From Schlegelella_A sp965246805 (GTDB lineage Bacteria; Pseudomonadota; Gammaproteobacteria; Burkholderiales; Burkholderiaceae_C): a DNA stretch of 64,000 bases. Of the stretch, positions 10,188-19,000 are shown one piece after another. The translations under genes were made by a program, and so were the position numbers. The stretch's first letter is position 1, and every line of letters begins with the position of its first letter. The stretch lies in the NCBI GenBank assembly GCA_965246805.1, contig CBDFFO010000006.1:124001-188000 (forward strand). Reading direction: 5' to 3'. Under the pieces are notes generated by a model. The model ran no database searches and was not told the origin of the DNA. It saw only the letters and a list, made by a program, of their open reading frames with translations.

Positions 10188-11041
10188 CGCCGTGCTTTCG
10201 CGAAGCGCGGATCGAGCACATCGCGCAGGCCGTCGCCAAGCAGGTTCAGGCCGAGCACCGCGAGCATCGTCGCGAGACCGGGCCAGAGCGCCAGCCACCA
10301 CGCCTGGTACATCATGGCCTGCGCCTCGTTGAGCATGCGGCCCCAGCTCGGCGACGGCGGTTGCGTGCCGAGCCCGAGGTAGCTCAAGGCCGCCTCCGCG
10401 AGGATCGCGGTCGCGAACTGAATCGTCGCCTGCACGACCAGCACCGACGCGATGTTCGGCAGCACATGGTCTCGCGTGATGCGCCAGGGCCCCCGGCCGC
10501 ACGCGCGCGCCGCGAGCACGAACTCGCGCGACCAGACGCCCGCCGCCGCGGCCCGCGTGACGCGCGCGAACACCGGTACGTTGAAGAGCCCGATCGCGAC
10601 GATCGACGTCACCAGGCCGGGCCCGTAGATCGCGGTCAGCATGATCGCGGTGAGCAGCGCCGGAAACGCGAACGCGAAGTCGGTGAAGCGCATCACGACC
10701 TCGTCGACCACGCCGCGCCGGGCCGCGGCGAGAAGCCCGAGCCCGACCCCGAACACGAGACCGATGCCGACCGCGATCACGCCGACCGCGATGGCGTTGC
10801 GCGCACCGGCAACGAGCAGCGACAGGGTGTCGCGGCCGAGGCTGTCGGTGCCGAGCCAGTGCTGCGTGTTCGGCACCTGCAACCGGTGCGGGATGTCGAG
10901 TTCGGTCGCGCTGTACGGCGTCCACACGAACGAGAGCGCGGCGGTTGCGAGCAGCGCGAACACCAGCACGGCGCCGAGCACGAGGCTCGGGTGCGCGAAC
11001 GCGCGCCGCCTCATCGCGCGGCCTGGGGTCTCAAGCGCCAT
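10181..11041 (-). CDS. Peptide-type ABC importer permease (DppC-like)
   Basis: This 286-residue inner-membrane permease has the BPD_transp_1 fold. It has an N-terminal transmembrane helix (LVLGAVLVFALLATAALSF) and the DppC signature HWLGTDSLGRDTLSLLVAGAR. The cytoplasmic coupling loop EAA motif is present (EFVLAARACGRGPWRITRDHVLPN), and it ends with the conserved NLLGDGLRDVLDPR. ATG at 11041 (MALETPGR) is preferred because it overlaps the upstream permease stop by about 11 bases, typical for this operon type. ATG at 11014 is possible. A dispersed repeat begins right at its stop codon. Confidence 0.9.
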   Translation of the reverse strand: MALETPGRAMRRRAFAHPSLVLGAVLVFALLATAALSFVWTPYSATELDIPHRLQVPNTQHWLGTDSLGRDTLSLLVAGARNAIAVGVIAVGIGLVFGVGLGLLAAARRGVVDEVVMRFTDFAFAFPALLTAIMLTAIYGPGLVTSIVAIGLFNVPVFARVTRAAAAGVWSREFVLAARACGRGPWRITRDHVLPNIASVLVVQATIQFATAILAEAALSYLGLGTQPPSPSWGRMLNEAQAMMYQAWWLALWPGLATMLAVLGLNLLGDGLRDVLDPRFAKARRA

Positions 11042-11930
11042 GGCCCACCCGCAGCCGTGGATCGACGACGCCGTACAGCACATCGATCACGAGGTTGATG
11101 ACGATCACCGCCGCTGCGAACAGCATCACGATCGCCTGCACCAGCGCGAGGTCGCGGTTCGCGATGGCCTGGAAAACGAGCCGGCCGACACCCGGCAGGC
11201 TGAACACGTTCTCGACCACGATGGTGCCAGTGACGAGGTTGGCGAACTGCAGGCCCATCACGGTGAGCACCGGCACCATGGCGTTGCGCAACACATGGCG
11301 CCACAGCACCGCGCGCCGCGACAAACCCTTGGCGCGGGCGGTGCGCACGAAGTCGTCGCGCATCACGTCGAGCACGGCCGAGCGCGTCACGCGCGCGAGG
11401 ATCGCCGACTGCACCACCGCGAGCGACACCGCCGGCAGCAGCAGCGCCTTCAGCGCCGGCCCGATGCCGCCGCCCTCGTCGGCATGCCAGCCCGGAAAGC
11501 CGCCGGCCGCGAACCAGCGCAGCCGCACCGAGAACACGAGGATCAGCAAGACTCCGAACCAGAAGTTCGGGATCGCGAGGCCGAGCTGGGTCGCGCCCAT
11601 CACGCCGATGTCGCCGATGCGGTTGTGCTGCGAGGCCGCGTACACGCCGAGCCCGATCGCGATCGCCCCGGTGAGCGCCATCGCGATCAGCGCGAGCGGC
11701 ACCGTGACGGCGATGCGTTCACCGATCAGCGACGCGATCGGCGCGTCGTACGACGCACTCTGGCCGAGATCGCCCGTCGCCATGCCGCGCACCCAGCGCC
11801 CGTAGCGTTCGAGCGGCGGCCGGTTGAGGCCGAGCTTCGCCGAGAGCGCCTGCACCGCTTCGGGCGTCGCGGTCTCGCCGAGCATCACCTCGGCCGCATT
11901 GCCCGGCACGATCTCGAGCACCACGAACAC
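11031..11930 (-). CDS. Peptide-type ABC importer permease (DppB-like), start anomalous
   Basis: This permease has the BPD_transp_1 fold, with EIVPGNAAEVMLGETAT, the EAA loop (FVRTARAKGLSRRAVLWRHVLRN) and the ending LIDVLYGVVDPRLR. The first conventional in-frame start is GTG 11930, giving 299 residues. That start cuts the first transmembrane helix in half. The frame stays open and clearly homologous upstream: the codons from 11999 down read LIGIFLVKRLGTFIATLVAA, the normal DppB N-terminus. Between the stop at 12059-12057 and 11930 there is no ATG, GTG or TTG in frame. ATC at 11996 sits 7 bases after GAGG. Either a non-canonical start or a point change at the start codon is likely. Confidence 0.85.
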   Translation of the reverse strand: MFVVLEIVPGNAAEVMLGETATPEAVQALSAKLGLNRPPLERYGRWVRGMATGDLGQSASYDAPIASLIGERIAVTVPLALIAMALTGAIAIGLGVYAASQHNRIGDIGVMGATQLGLAIPNFWFGVLLILVFSVRLRWFAAGGFPGWHADEGGGIGPALKALLLPAVSLAVVQSAILARVTRSAVLDVMRDDFVRTARAKGLSRRAVLWRHVLRNAMVPVLTVMGLQFANLVTGTIVVENVFSLPGVGRLVFQAIANRDLALVQAIVMLFAAAVIVINLVIDVLYGVVDPRLRVGHGA

Positions 11931-12128
11931 GACGATCGACGCGGCGACAAGCGTCGCGATGAACGTGCCGAGCCGCTTGACGAGGAAGATGCCGATGAGC
12001 GCGCCTCGAGGAGATTGAAGGTGGGCGGCTAGAACAAAGCCGCGATGCGGTGCGAATCATGAACGAAGCGCCGGCGCGCGATGCATCGCCGACGCGGGGC
12101 CGTGCGTACTCGGGCCGAGCGCACGTCG

Positions 12129-13394
12129 TCAGTGCGGTGAGAGCGCCTCGTCGAGCACCTCGACCCAATGCCGCACGGGCGTCTCGGTGCCACTCTGCAG
12201 GTGCTGGATGCATCCGATGTTGGCCGACACGATGGTCTGCGGCGCCAGCGCGCCGAGGTTCGCGAGCTTGCGGTCGCGCAGTGCATACGCGAGCTCGGGC
12301 TGGGTCACCGAGTAGGTGCCGGCCGAGCCGCAACAGAGATGGCTCTCGTGCGGCGCGGTTCTGATCTCGAAGCCGAGCGACGCGAGGTTCGTCTCGACCA
12401 CGCCGCGCACCTGCTGGCCGTGCTGCAACGTGCACGGCGGGTGGAAAGCCATGACCGGGCTCGGCTGCAGGCGCTGGCGCTGCGCCGCCAGTTTCGGCGA
12501 CAGGGTCGGCACGAGCATCGGCAGCAACTCGCTCAGGTCGCGTGTCAGCGCGCCGATGCGCGTGGCCTTCTCGGCGTAGGCCGGATCATGCGCGAGCGCG
12601 TGGCCGTATTCCTTCACCGTCACGCCGCAGCCCGATGCGTTCATCACGATGGCCTCCACCTTCGAATGCCCGCCGAGGCCCTCGACGAGCGGCCACCACG
12701 CGTCGATGTTGCGGCGCATGTTGTCGAGCGCGCCGGCGTGGTCGTTCAAGTGCAGGCGGATCGCCCCGCAGCAGCCGGCTTCGTCGCCGACGATGGTCTG
12801 GATGCCGGCCGCATCGAGCACGCGGGCGGTCGCGCTGTTGATGTTGGGCATCATCGCCGGCTGGACGCAGCCCATCAGCATCAGCATTTTGCGCGGGTGT
12901 TCTCGCATCGGCCAGCGGTGCGCCCCAGCGGGTGCGGCGGCCGGCACCTTGTTCTGCAGCGATGTCGGCAGCAGCGGTCGCACGACCTGGCCGATCTTCA
13001 TCGCCGGTTTGAAAAGCGGTGACGTGAGGCCTTCCTTCAGCAACCAGCGCACGGCTTTCTCGCTCGCCGGTCGCTCGACCTTCTCGTCGACGATGCGGCG
13101 TCCGATCTCGAGCAGGTTGCCGTATTGCACGCCCGACGGACAGGTGGTTTCGCAGTTGCGGCACGTGAGGCAACGGTCGAGGTGCAGCTGCGTGGCGCGC
13201 GTCGGCGGCTTGCCTTCGAGCACCTCCTTCATCAGGTAGATGCGGCCGCGCGGGCCGTCGAGCTCGTCGCCGAGCAGTTGATAGGTCGGGCAGGTGGCGG
13301 TGCAGAAGCCGCAATGCACGCACTTGCGCAGGATCGCGTCGGCCTCCATGCCGTCGGGCGTGCCGGCGAATTCTGGGGCGATGTGGGTTTGCAT
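12129..13394 (-). CDS. glcF: Glycolate oxidase iron-sulphur subunit
   Basis: This 421-residue subunit takes electrons from GlcD/GlcE to the respiratory chain during oxidation of glycolate to glyoxylate. Two ferredoxin-type 4Fe-4S motifs lie at the N-terminus: Cys25, 28, 31 and 35 (CVHCGFCTATCP) and Cys75, 78, 81 and 85 (CLTCRNCETTCP). Downstream are two CCG-type domains: VGDEAGCCGAIRLHL in the first, and PCTLQHGQ with SHLCCGSAGTYSV in the second. Both are expected in GlcF. It is the third gene of glcDEF, 48 bases after glcE. A gap of about 70 bases separates it from the DppB-like gene frame downstream. Confidence 0.95.
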   Translation of the reverse strand: MQTHIAPEFAGTPDGMEADAILRKCVHCGFCTATCPTYQLLGDELDGPRGRIYLMKEVLEGKPPTRATQLHLDRCLTCRNCETTCPSGVQYGNLLEIGRRIVDEKVERPASEKAVRWLLKEGLTSPLFKPAMKIGQVVRPLLPTSLQNKVPAAAPAGAHRWPMREHPRKMLMLMGCVQPAMMPNINSATARVLDAAGIQTIVGDEAGCCGAIRLHLNDHAGALDNMRRNIDAWWPLVEGLGGHSKVEAIVMNASGCGVTVKEYGHALAHDPAYAEKATRIGALTRDLSELLPMLVPTLSPKLAAQRQRLQPSPVMAFHPPCTLQHGQQVRGVVETNLASLGFEIRTAPHESHLCCGSAGTYSVTQPELAYALRDRKLANLGALAPQTIVSANIGCIQHLQSGTETPVRHWVEVLDEALSPH

Positions 13395-13442
13395 GGGGCG
13401 CGTGGACGGTCTTGAGGGCGATGACGAAGGCGGTCGGGCGGG

Positions 13443-14549
13443 TCAGAGATCGCGATAGAGCCGGCCGCGGTTGAAGATGCGCTTCGCATCGAACGCGGCC
13501 TTCAGTCGCTCGTGAATAAGCTGCAGTGGCGGCGAGAGCGGTGCGAACACGCCGGCCGATTTGTCGCGGCCGTTGAAGATTGTCGCGTGGCCGCCGACCG
13601 CGGCGGCGGCGGCGCGCACGGCTGCCGCGGGCAGCGAGCTCGTGAGCCACCGTTGCGCGCCATGCCATTCGATCAGCTCATCGCCTGCGAGACCGAGGAG
13701 CGGCGCGGTCTGCGGCACCGAGAGGCGCCAGAGCGTCGCGCCGCGGTGCGTGACCGCGTCGTAAGCCTCGACGAAGAATTCGTCGGTCTGATCGCGCAAG
13801 CCGTTCCAGAACGCCTGAGCCGCATGCTCGTCGATCACCTCGCCGCCGATCGCGCCACCCATCGCGCCACGCGCCGCCGCGATCGCCGCGACCGAGCCCG
13901 AGAGCCGCACCACGAGGCTACCGTGCCACCACGCGCTCGCATGCAACGGCAGCGGCTCGGCGCCCCATCGGTGCAATTGCTCCAGGGCATCGGCCGCGTT
14001 CATCTCGTAGCGCAACGTGAGCGTCGCCGCGGCGATCGGCAGCACCTTCAAAGAGACCTCGACGATCAAGCCGAGGATGCCCATCGAACCGGCGAGCAAG
14101 CGCGACACGTCGTAGCCGGCGACGTTCTTGATCACTTGGCCACCGAAGTTCAGCAACGCTCCATCGGCGTTCATCACCGTCGCGCCGAGCAGGTGATCGC
14201 GCAGCGACCCGCTCGACGCACGCGAGGGACCCGAGAGCCCCGCCGCCACCATGCCGCCGACGGTCGACGCCGGGCCGAAGCGCGGCGGCTCGAAGGCCAG
14301 GCACTGATTGTGTTCCGCGAGCACGCGTTCGAGCGCGCTCACGCGCATGCCGGCACCGGCCACGACGACGAGTTCGGTCGGCTCGTGCGCATGCGTGCTC
14401 GGCAACGAACTGGCATCGAGCCCAGCGCCGACGGGTTCTTCGCCGTAGAAATCCTTGGTCCCGCCGCCACGGATGCAGAGCGGTGTCCCGGTCGCGCTGG
14501 CACGCCGCACCTGCTCGACCAGCGCCACCATGCTGTCGTCGAGAGCCAT
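13443..14549 (-). CDS. glcE: Glycolate oxidase FAD-binding subunit
   Basis: This 368-residue protein has an FAD-binding type 4 (PCMH/VAO) domain: PLCIRGGGTKDFYGEEP near residues 25-40, then VVVAGAGMRVSALERVL, AFEPPRFGPASTVGGMVAAGLSGP, and FGGQVIKNVAGYDVSRLLAGSMG. The last motif is characteristic of GlcE. The start ATG at 14549 shares its first base with the glcD stop (TGATG), which fixes the start and shows coupling. It works with GlcD and GlcF as the membrane-associated glycolate dehydrogenase; substrate FAD chemistry is thought to lie mainly in GlcD. Confidence 0.94.
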   Translation of the reverse strand: MALDDSMVALVEQVRRASATGTPLCIRGGGTKDFYGEEPVGAGLDASSLPSTHAHEPTELVVVAGAGMRVSALERVLAEHNQCLAFEPPRFGPASTVGGMVAAGLSGPSRASSGSLRDHLLGATVMNADGALLNFGGQVIKNVAGYDVSRLLAGSMGILGLIVEVSLKVLPIAAATLTLRYEMNAADALEQLHRWGAEPLPLHASAWWHGSLVVRLSGSVAAIAAARGAMGGAIGGEVIDEHAAQAFWNGLRDQTDEFFVEAYDAVTHRGATLWRLSVPQTAPLLGLAGDELIEWHGAQRWLTSSLPAAAVRAAAAAVGGHATIFNGRDKSAGVFAPLSPPLQLIHERLKAAFDAKRIFNRGRLYRDL

Positions 14550-16108
14550 CAAAAACGTGGGATGTCGGGGAACGCGAGCAGGCCGCGCTTCACGTGCATC
14601 TTGCCGTACTCGGCGCAGCGCACCAGCGACGGCACGACCTTGCCCGGGTTCAGCAACTGCTTCGGATCGAACGCCCGCTTCAACGCGAACATTTGTTCGC
14701 GTTCGGCGTCCGAGAACTGCACGCACATCGACGCCAGCTTCTCGACGCCGACACCGTGCTCGCCGGTCACGGTGCCGCCCATCGCGACGCTGGTCTCCAG
14801 GATGTCGGCGCCGAACAGCTCCGCGCGGTGCAGCTCGTCGGGGTCGTTCGCGTCGAAGAGGATCAGCGGGTGCAGGTTGCCGTCACCGGCATGGAACACG
14901 TTGGCGCAGCGCAGGCCGTAGGTCTCCTGCATGGTCTGGATCGCGAGCAGCATGTCGGCGAGGCGCCGGCGCGGGATGGTCGAGTCCATGCACATGTAGT
15001 CGGGGCTGATGCGGCCGGTCGCCGGGAATGCGTTCTTGCGGCCGCTCCAGAACTTGAGGCGCTGCGCCTCGTCGGCGCTGATCTCGCAACGCGTCGCGCC
15101 GCTGCGCAGCAGCACGGTCTCCATGCGGCCGATCTCTTCTTCCACCTCGTCGGGCGTGCCGTCGCTTTCGCACAGCAAGATTGCTTCGGCATCGAGGTCG
15201 TAGCCGGCCTTGACGAAGCCTTCGACGGCCGCGGTCATGGGCTTGTCCATCATCTCGAGGCCGGCCGGGATGATGCCGGCCGCGATGATGTTGGCGACGG
15301 CATCACCGGCCTTTCGCACGTCGTCGAAGCTCGCCATCACGCAGCGCGCGAGGCGCGGCTTCGGCAAGAGCTTCACCGTCACCTCGATCACCACCGCGAG
15401 CATGCCTTCGCTGCCGACGAGCACGGTCATCAGATCGAGGCCGGCCGCGTCGAGCGCCTGCGAACCGAACGTCACCTCGTCGCCTTCCACCGTAAAAGCG
15501 CGGACCTGCAACACGTTGTGCAACGTGAGGCCGTACTTCAGGCAGTGCACGCCGCCCGAGTTCTCGGCCACGTTGCCGCCGATCGAGCACGCGATCTGGC
15601 TGCTCGGGTCGGGCGCGTAGTAGAGGCCGTGCACGGCCGCGGCTTCGCTGATCGCGAGGTTCCTCACGCCGCATTGAACGGTGGCGGTGCGCGCCGCCTT
15701 GTCGATCGCGACGATGCGGTTGAACTTGGCCAGGCCGAGGGTCACGCCCATGCGGTTCGGCAAGGCGCCGCCCGAGAGTCCGGTGCCCGCCCCGCGCGCC
15801 ACGACCGGCACCTCGAGCCGATGGCACACCGCGAGCACGCTCGCGACCTGCGCCTCGGTTTCCGGAAGCACCACCACGAGCGGGTGCTCGCGATACGCGG
15901 TGAGGCCGTCGCACTCGTACGGAACCGTGTCTTCGGGTTGCCACAGCAACGCGTGGGCAGGCACGAGGCCGGTCAGCGCGCCGACCACCTCGGCCTGGCG
16001 AGCGCGGCGCGTGGTGTCGTCGACACGGGTCGACGACACCAGCGGCACGGCCGCCGCGGTCAACACCGCATCAGCCGCGTGCACGGGCGGCGTGTCGATC
16101 GTGTCCAT
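14549..16108 (-). CDS. glcD: Glycolate oxidase catalytic subunit
   Basis: This 519-residue flavoprotein oxidises glycolate (family members also act on D-lactate). The FAD_binding_4 domain includes PLVVVLPETEAQVASVLAVC, PVVARGAGTGLSGGALP and SIGGNVAENSGGVHCLKYG. The FAD-linked oxidase C-terminal domain includes FHAGDGNLHPLILFD and GGTVTGEHGVGVEKL, the latter with conserved His. The start at 16108 overlaps the stop of the PhaM-like gene by one base (TGATG). It has about 20 more N-terminal residues than the E. coli protein. First of glcDEF; the upstream overlap links glycolate oxidation to the PhaM-like gene in one transcript. Confidence 0.95.
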   Translation of the reverse strand: MDTIDTPPVHAADAVLTAAAVPLVSSTRVDDTTRRARQAEVVGALTGLVPAHALLWQPEDTVPYECDGLTAYREHPLVVVLPETEAQVASVLAVCHRLEVPVVARGAGTGLSGGALPNRMGVTLGLAKFNRIVAIDKAARTATVQCGVRNLAISEAAAVHGLYYAPDPSSQIACSIGGNVAENSGGVHCLKYGLTLHNVLQVRAFTVEGDEVTFGSQALDAAGLDLMTVLVGSEGMLAVVIEVTVKLLPKPRLARCVMASFDDVRKAGDAVANIIAAGIIPAGLEMMDKPMTAAVEGFVKAGYDLDAEAILLCESDGTPDEVEEEIGRMETVLLRSGATRCEISADEAQRLKFWSGRKNAFPATGRISPDYMCMDSTIPRRRLADMLLAIQTMQETYGLRCANVFHAGDGNLHPLILFDANDPDELHRAELFGADILETSVAMGGTVTGEHGVGVEKLASMCVQFSDAEREQMFALKRAFDPKQLLNPGKVVPSLVRCAEYGKMHVKRGLLAFPDIPRF

Positions 16109-16836
16109 CACTTGGCCACCGCCTTGACCGCCGTCGACCGTCGGCCCGTGTGCTTGGCGGCCTTGCTCGGTGCACGTGCCTTTTTCGAAGCGGCGCGTGT
16201 CGCGCCGCTCGGCATCGCGCTGCGAAACGCCGCGCCGGCGGCGTCGAACGATTGCTGAAGCGTTTTCGCCGCGAGCGTCTTCGCGGTCTCGGCGCTGCCG
16301 TCTGGAACCGCGTTGGCGGCGAGCTGGGTGAATTGCTGCGTCAACGCATTCCACCATTGCATCGGGTCGACGGCCGACGGCGTCTTCGCGCGGCTCGATG
16401 TCGGCGGGCCTTTCGGCGCTGCCACGTCGGGTGCGTCGGACGCGCCAGGTTCGGAGGCCGAGGTCACCGACGCCGGCGGCGCGAACCACGACGTCATGGC
16501 AGGCGGCGTCGCCGCCGCCGGCGCACCCGGCATGCGAATCTTCAGCGACTCGCGCAAATCACCCATCTGCACGTTCATCGTCTTCAGCGTCGAGAGCGTC
16601 ATGCGCTGCACCTCGAGGGCCTGGATCGTGGTGCCGAGCAGGCGCGCGTTCTGTTCGAGCCAGAACTGCACGGTGCGCAATTCGTCGATGCGCTTCTCGA
16701 GCTCGGCCGGGTCGAGCGTCGGCGCGATCCACTGGCCCATGTTGGGCAGCGCGGCGCCGGCGTTCTTCATCAGGCCCTGCAGAAAGTCGAAGCCCGGCAC
16801 CAGGTGGGTGAAGCCGCTCGGGTCTTGGGTCGCCAT
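16108..16836 (-). CDS. phaM: PhaM-like polyhydroxyalkanoate granule regulatory protein
   Basis: This 242-residue protein fits the PhaM family. The N-terminal half carries FDFLQGLMKNAG, then WIAPTLDPAELEKRIDELRT followed by QFWLEQNARLLGTTIQALEVQRMTL. The middle is Ala/Pro-rich and disordered, and the C-terminus is Lys/Ala-rich (SKKARAPSKAAKHTGRR). In Ralstonia, PhaM activates PHA synthase, binds DNA through such a basic tail and helps to partition granules. The start follows AGGAGA at normal spacing. The gene overlaps glcD by one base. No PHA synthase or phasin is in the window, so the name rests on sequence alone. Confidence 0.8.
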   Translation of the reverse strand: MATQDPSGFTHLVPGFDFLQGLMKNAGAALPNMGQWIAPTLDPAELEKRIDELRTVQFWLEQNARLLGTTIQALEVQRMTLSTLKTMNVQMGDLRESLKIRMPGAPAAATPPAMTSWFAPPASVTSASEPGASDAPDVAAPKGPPTSSRAKTPSAVDPMQWWNALTQQFTQLAANAVPDGSAETAKTLAAKTLQQSFDAAGAAFRSAMPSGATRAASKKARAPSKAAKHTGRRSTAVKAVAK

Positions 16837-16907
16837 GGTGTCGTCTCCTGTCGTTGTTGGATGCGCAACCCCGGCCTTCGGCCGCGCGGGGCGTGCGCGG
16901 TGTGCGT

Positions 16908-17954
16908 TCAGCGCGTGAAGTCGCCTTCTTCGATCTTGTAGCCGCGTTTCTTCAAGAGCGCCGGCAAGCCGTTCGGACCGGTCATGTGCAGCACGCCGAC
17001 CGCCGCGAACACGCGCTTGCCGCTCGCGTGGATCGAGTCGATGCGGGCCGCGAGCGGCACGTTGCGATCGTCGAGCAGGCGCTTCATCAGCGCCCGTTCG
17101 CCGGGAGTGCGCTGGCACAGGCACCACTCCTTGTAGCTCGACAACGACTTCCAGTCGCTCAACGCCCAGATGGTCGCGATGCGTTCGAGGATCGGACCCG
17201 CGCGCCCCGAGTCGAGGTCGTCGAGCCCCGTCGAGATGAACGCCTGCCGGTCGGCCGGCGCCATCTGCAGCACCTTCCCCTGCAACTCGGGCGTCTCGAG
17301 CGAGACCACCGGCTTCTTCACGTAGCGGCCGAACGCGGCGAGGTTGATGTCGATCGCATACGCCGGGTCGATGCCGCTGCGGCGGGCGCTGAGCACGGTC
17401 AGCGAGGCCATCTGCAACTCGGGCCCGAGCGCGGAGAGGGCCTCGGCGTCGACGCATTCGGCCGCCATGCGTGCGCGCATGCGCGCCGCGAGCGGGGCCG
17501 GCAGCGTGTCCCCCGCTTTCGCCTTGACGGCCTCGGCGAGGCGCTGGCGGATGTCGGGATCGAGCAGATCGAGCTCGAGAGCGATGGTGTCGCTCGCGTT
17601 GATGGCCTCGAGAATGCTCGGGCCCGGGAACACCCAGTCGATCATGGCCGCGTGAATGGTGCCGAACAGGTAGGAGGTGCGGCCACCCTTCGTGATGCGC
17701 CAAAGGAACCCGTGGTCGGTCGCGCGCTGCAGGCTGTCTGCGATTTGCGCCCTGGTGAGCGGCTTGGCCGTCGGCGGACAGTCGACCGCGGCGGTCGTCG
17801 CGCTGCTCGCACCGGCGGCGCCGGTCGGTGCCAGACCCGGCGACGACGCATTCGGTACCGGCGCCGAGGCCTGCGACCACGCGGCGCCGCTCGACGCGAG
17901 CGCGACCAGACACGCGGCCCGCAAGGCGGCTTTCAGGGCATGCAGGTTCATCAT
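16908..17954 (-). CDS. TraB/GumN-family protein with signal peptide
   Basis: This 348-residue protein has a hydrophobic N-terminus ending in a likely signal peptidase site (SSGAAWSQA), then an Ala/Pro-rich linker. The TraB/GumN domain follows: GFLWRITKGGRTSYLFGTIH with the conserved GTIH, later ALELDLLDPDIR, and at the C-terminal side FAAVGVLHMTGPNGLPALLKKRGY with the second conserved His motif. The family is proposed to have metal-dependent protease or hydrolase activity and is usually exported. ATG at 17954 is used because it lies just after the stop of the preceding gene; ATG 17951 is equally possible. Co-directional with the FAH-family gene 10 bases upstream. Confidence 0.85.
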   Translation of the reverse strand: MMNLHALKAALRAACLVALASSGAAWSQASAPVPNASSPGLAPTGAAGASSATTAAVDCPPTAKPLTRAQIADSLQRATDHGFLWRITKGGRTSYLFGTIHAAMIDWVFPGPSILEAINASDTIALELDLLDPDIRQRLAEAVKAKAGDTLPAPLAARMRARMAAECVDAEALSALGPELQMASLTVLSARRSGIDPAYAIDINLAAFGRYVKKPVVSLETPELQGKVLQMAPADRQAFISTGLDDLDSGRAGPILERIATIWALSDWKSLSSYKEWCLCQRTPGERALMKRLLDDRNVPLAARIDSIHASGKRVFAAVGVLHMTGPNGLPALLKKRGYKIEEGDFTR

Positions 17955-17964
17955 GGGGTCCAGC

Positions 17965-18951
17965 TTACGTGAGTGGTGGCACGATCTTCTGATCGATCGC
18001 ACCGAACAGGCTTTGCCCGTCGCCGTCCTTCACCTCGATGCGAATGGTGTCGCCGTACGACATGAAAGGCGTGACGGGTGCGCCGCTCTCGACGTTCTCG
18101 ACCGCGCGCTTCTCGGCGATGCACGAATAACCCCTGGCAGCTTCCTGGTTGCTGACGGTGCCGCTGCCGATGATGGAGCCGGCGCGCAGGCGGCGGGTTT
18201 TCGCGGCGTGCGCGATCAACTGGCCGAAGTGAAAGGTCATGTCGTGGCCTGCATGGCAGAGCCCGACGCGCCGGCCGTTCCAGGTGCTCTCGACGTCGAG
18301 GTGCAGGCGGCCGCCCCGCCACGCATCGCCGCATTCATCGGGCGTCAACGCGACGGAGCCGAAGCTGGTCGCCGGCTTGCTCTGCACGAAGCCGAAGCCC
18401 TTCGCGAGCTCGTCCGGAATCAGGTGGCGCAGGCTCACGCCGTTGGCGAGCATCACGAGGCGCACGCTTTCGAGCGCGGCCTCGGCGTCGGTGCCCCTCG
18501 CCACGTCGCCGGTCACGATGGCCACTTCGGCTTCGAAGTCGACGCCGAAATCTTCGCTCGCGACCACCACGTCGTCGCACGGGCCGAGCAGGTCGTTGCT
18601 GTCGCCCTGGACCATCAACGGGTCGGTGTAGAAGCTCGGCGGCACCTCGGCGTGGCTCGCCTTGCGCATCCGCTCGACGTGGTTGATGAACGCCGAGCCT
18701 TCGAGCCATTGGTAGGCGCGCGGCAGCGGCGCCATGCAGCGCGCGGGCTCGAACGCGAAGCTGTGGCGCGCCTTGCCGCGCCACAGCGCCTGCGAAAGTT
18801 CTTCGAGCTGCGGCGCCATGAAGTTCCAGTCGTCGAGCACCTGTTGCAGGCGCGTCGCGATGCCGCTGGCATAGTGGGCGTTGGTCAGGTCGCGCGAGAC
18901 GACGACGAGCTGGCCGTCGCGCGAGCCGTCGTTGTAGGTGGCGAGTTTCAT
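17965..18951 (-). CDS. Fumarylacetoacetate hydrolase family protein
   Basis: This 328-residue enzyme of the FAH superfamily starts MKLATYNDGSRDGQLVVVSRD. Metal-binding carboxylates are visible in FGVDFEAEVAIVTGDV, and the C-terminal catalytic fold in SIIGSGTVSNQEAARGYSCIAEKRAVE. Members hydrolyse or decarboxylate beta-diketo acids from aromatic or sugar degradation. The close match to the two-domain FAA_hydrolase layout suggests fumarylacetoacetase-like activity, but the substrate cannot be fixed. There is no other tyrosine-catabolism gene nearby. It is divergent from the DUF3108 gene, with about 50 bases between the preferred starts. Confidence 0.88.
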   Translation of the reverse strand: MKLATYNDGSRDGQLVVVSRDLTNAHYASGIATRLQQVLDDWNFMAPQLEELSQALWRGKARHSFAFEPARCMAPLPRAYQWLEGSAFINHVERMRKASHAEVPPSFYTDPLMVQGDSNDLLGPCDDVVVASEDFGVDFEAEVAIVTGDVARGTDAEAALESVRLVMLANGVSLRHLIPDELAKGFGFVQSKPATSFGSVALTPDECGDAWRGGRLHLDVESTWNGRRVGLCHAGHDMTFHFGQLIAHAAKTRRLRAGSIIGSGTVSNQEAARGYSCIAEKRAVENVESGAPVTPFMSYGDTIRIEVKDGDGQSLFGAIDQKIVPPLT

Positions 18952-19000
18952 CGGCCTGCTGGGTCCTCTTCTGACATCTTCGAACACATGGCGACACGCA

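Noticed and set aside
16836..17913. Long open frame continuing upstream of the PhaM-like start on the minus strand
   Set aside because: It runs through the TraB-family gene in another frame, has Arg-rich composition typical of GC-rich shadow frames, and the real start has a clear AGGAGA site.
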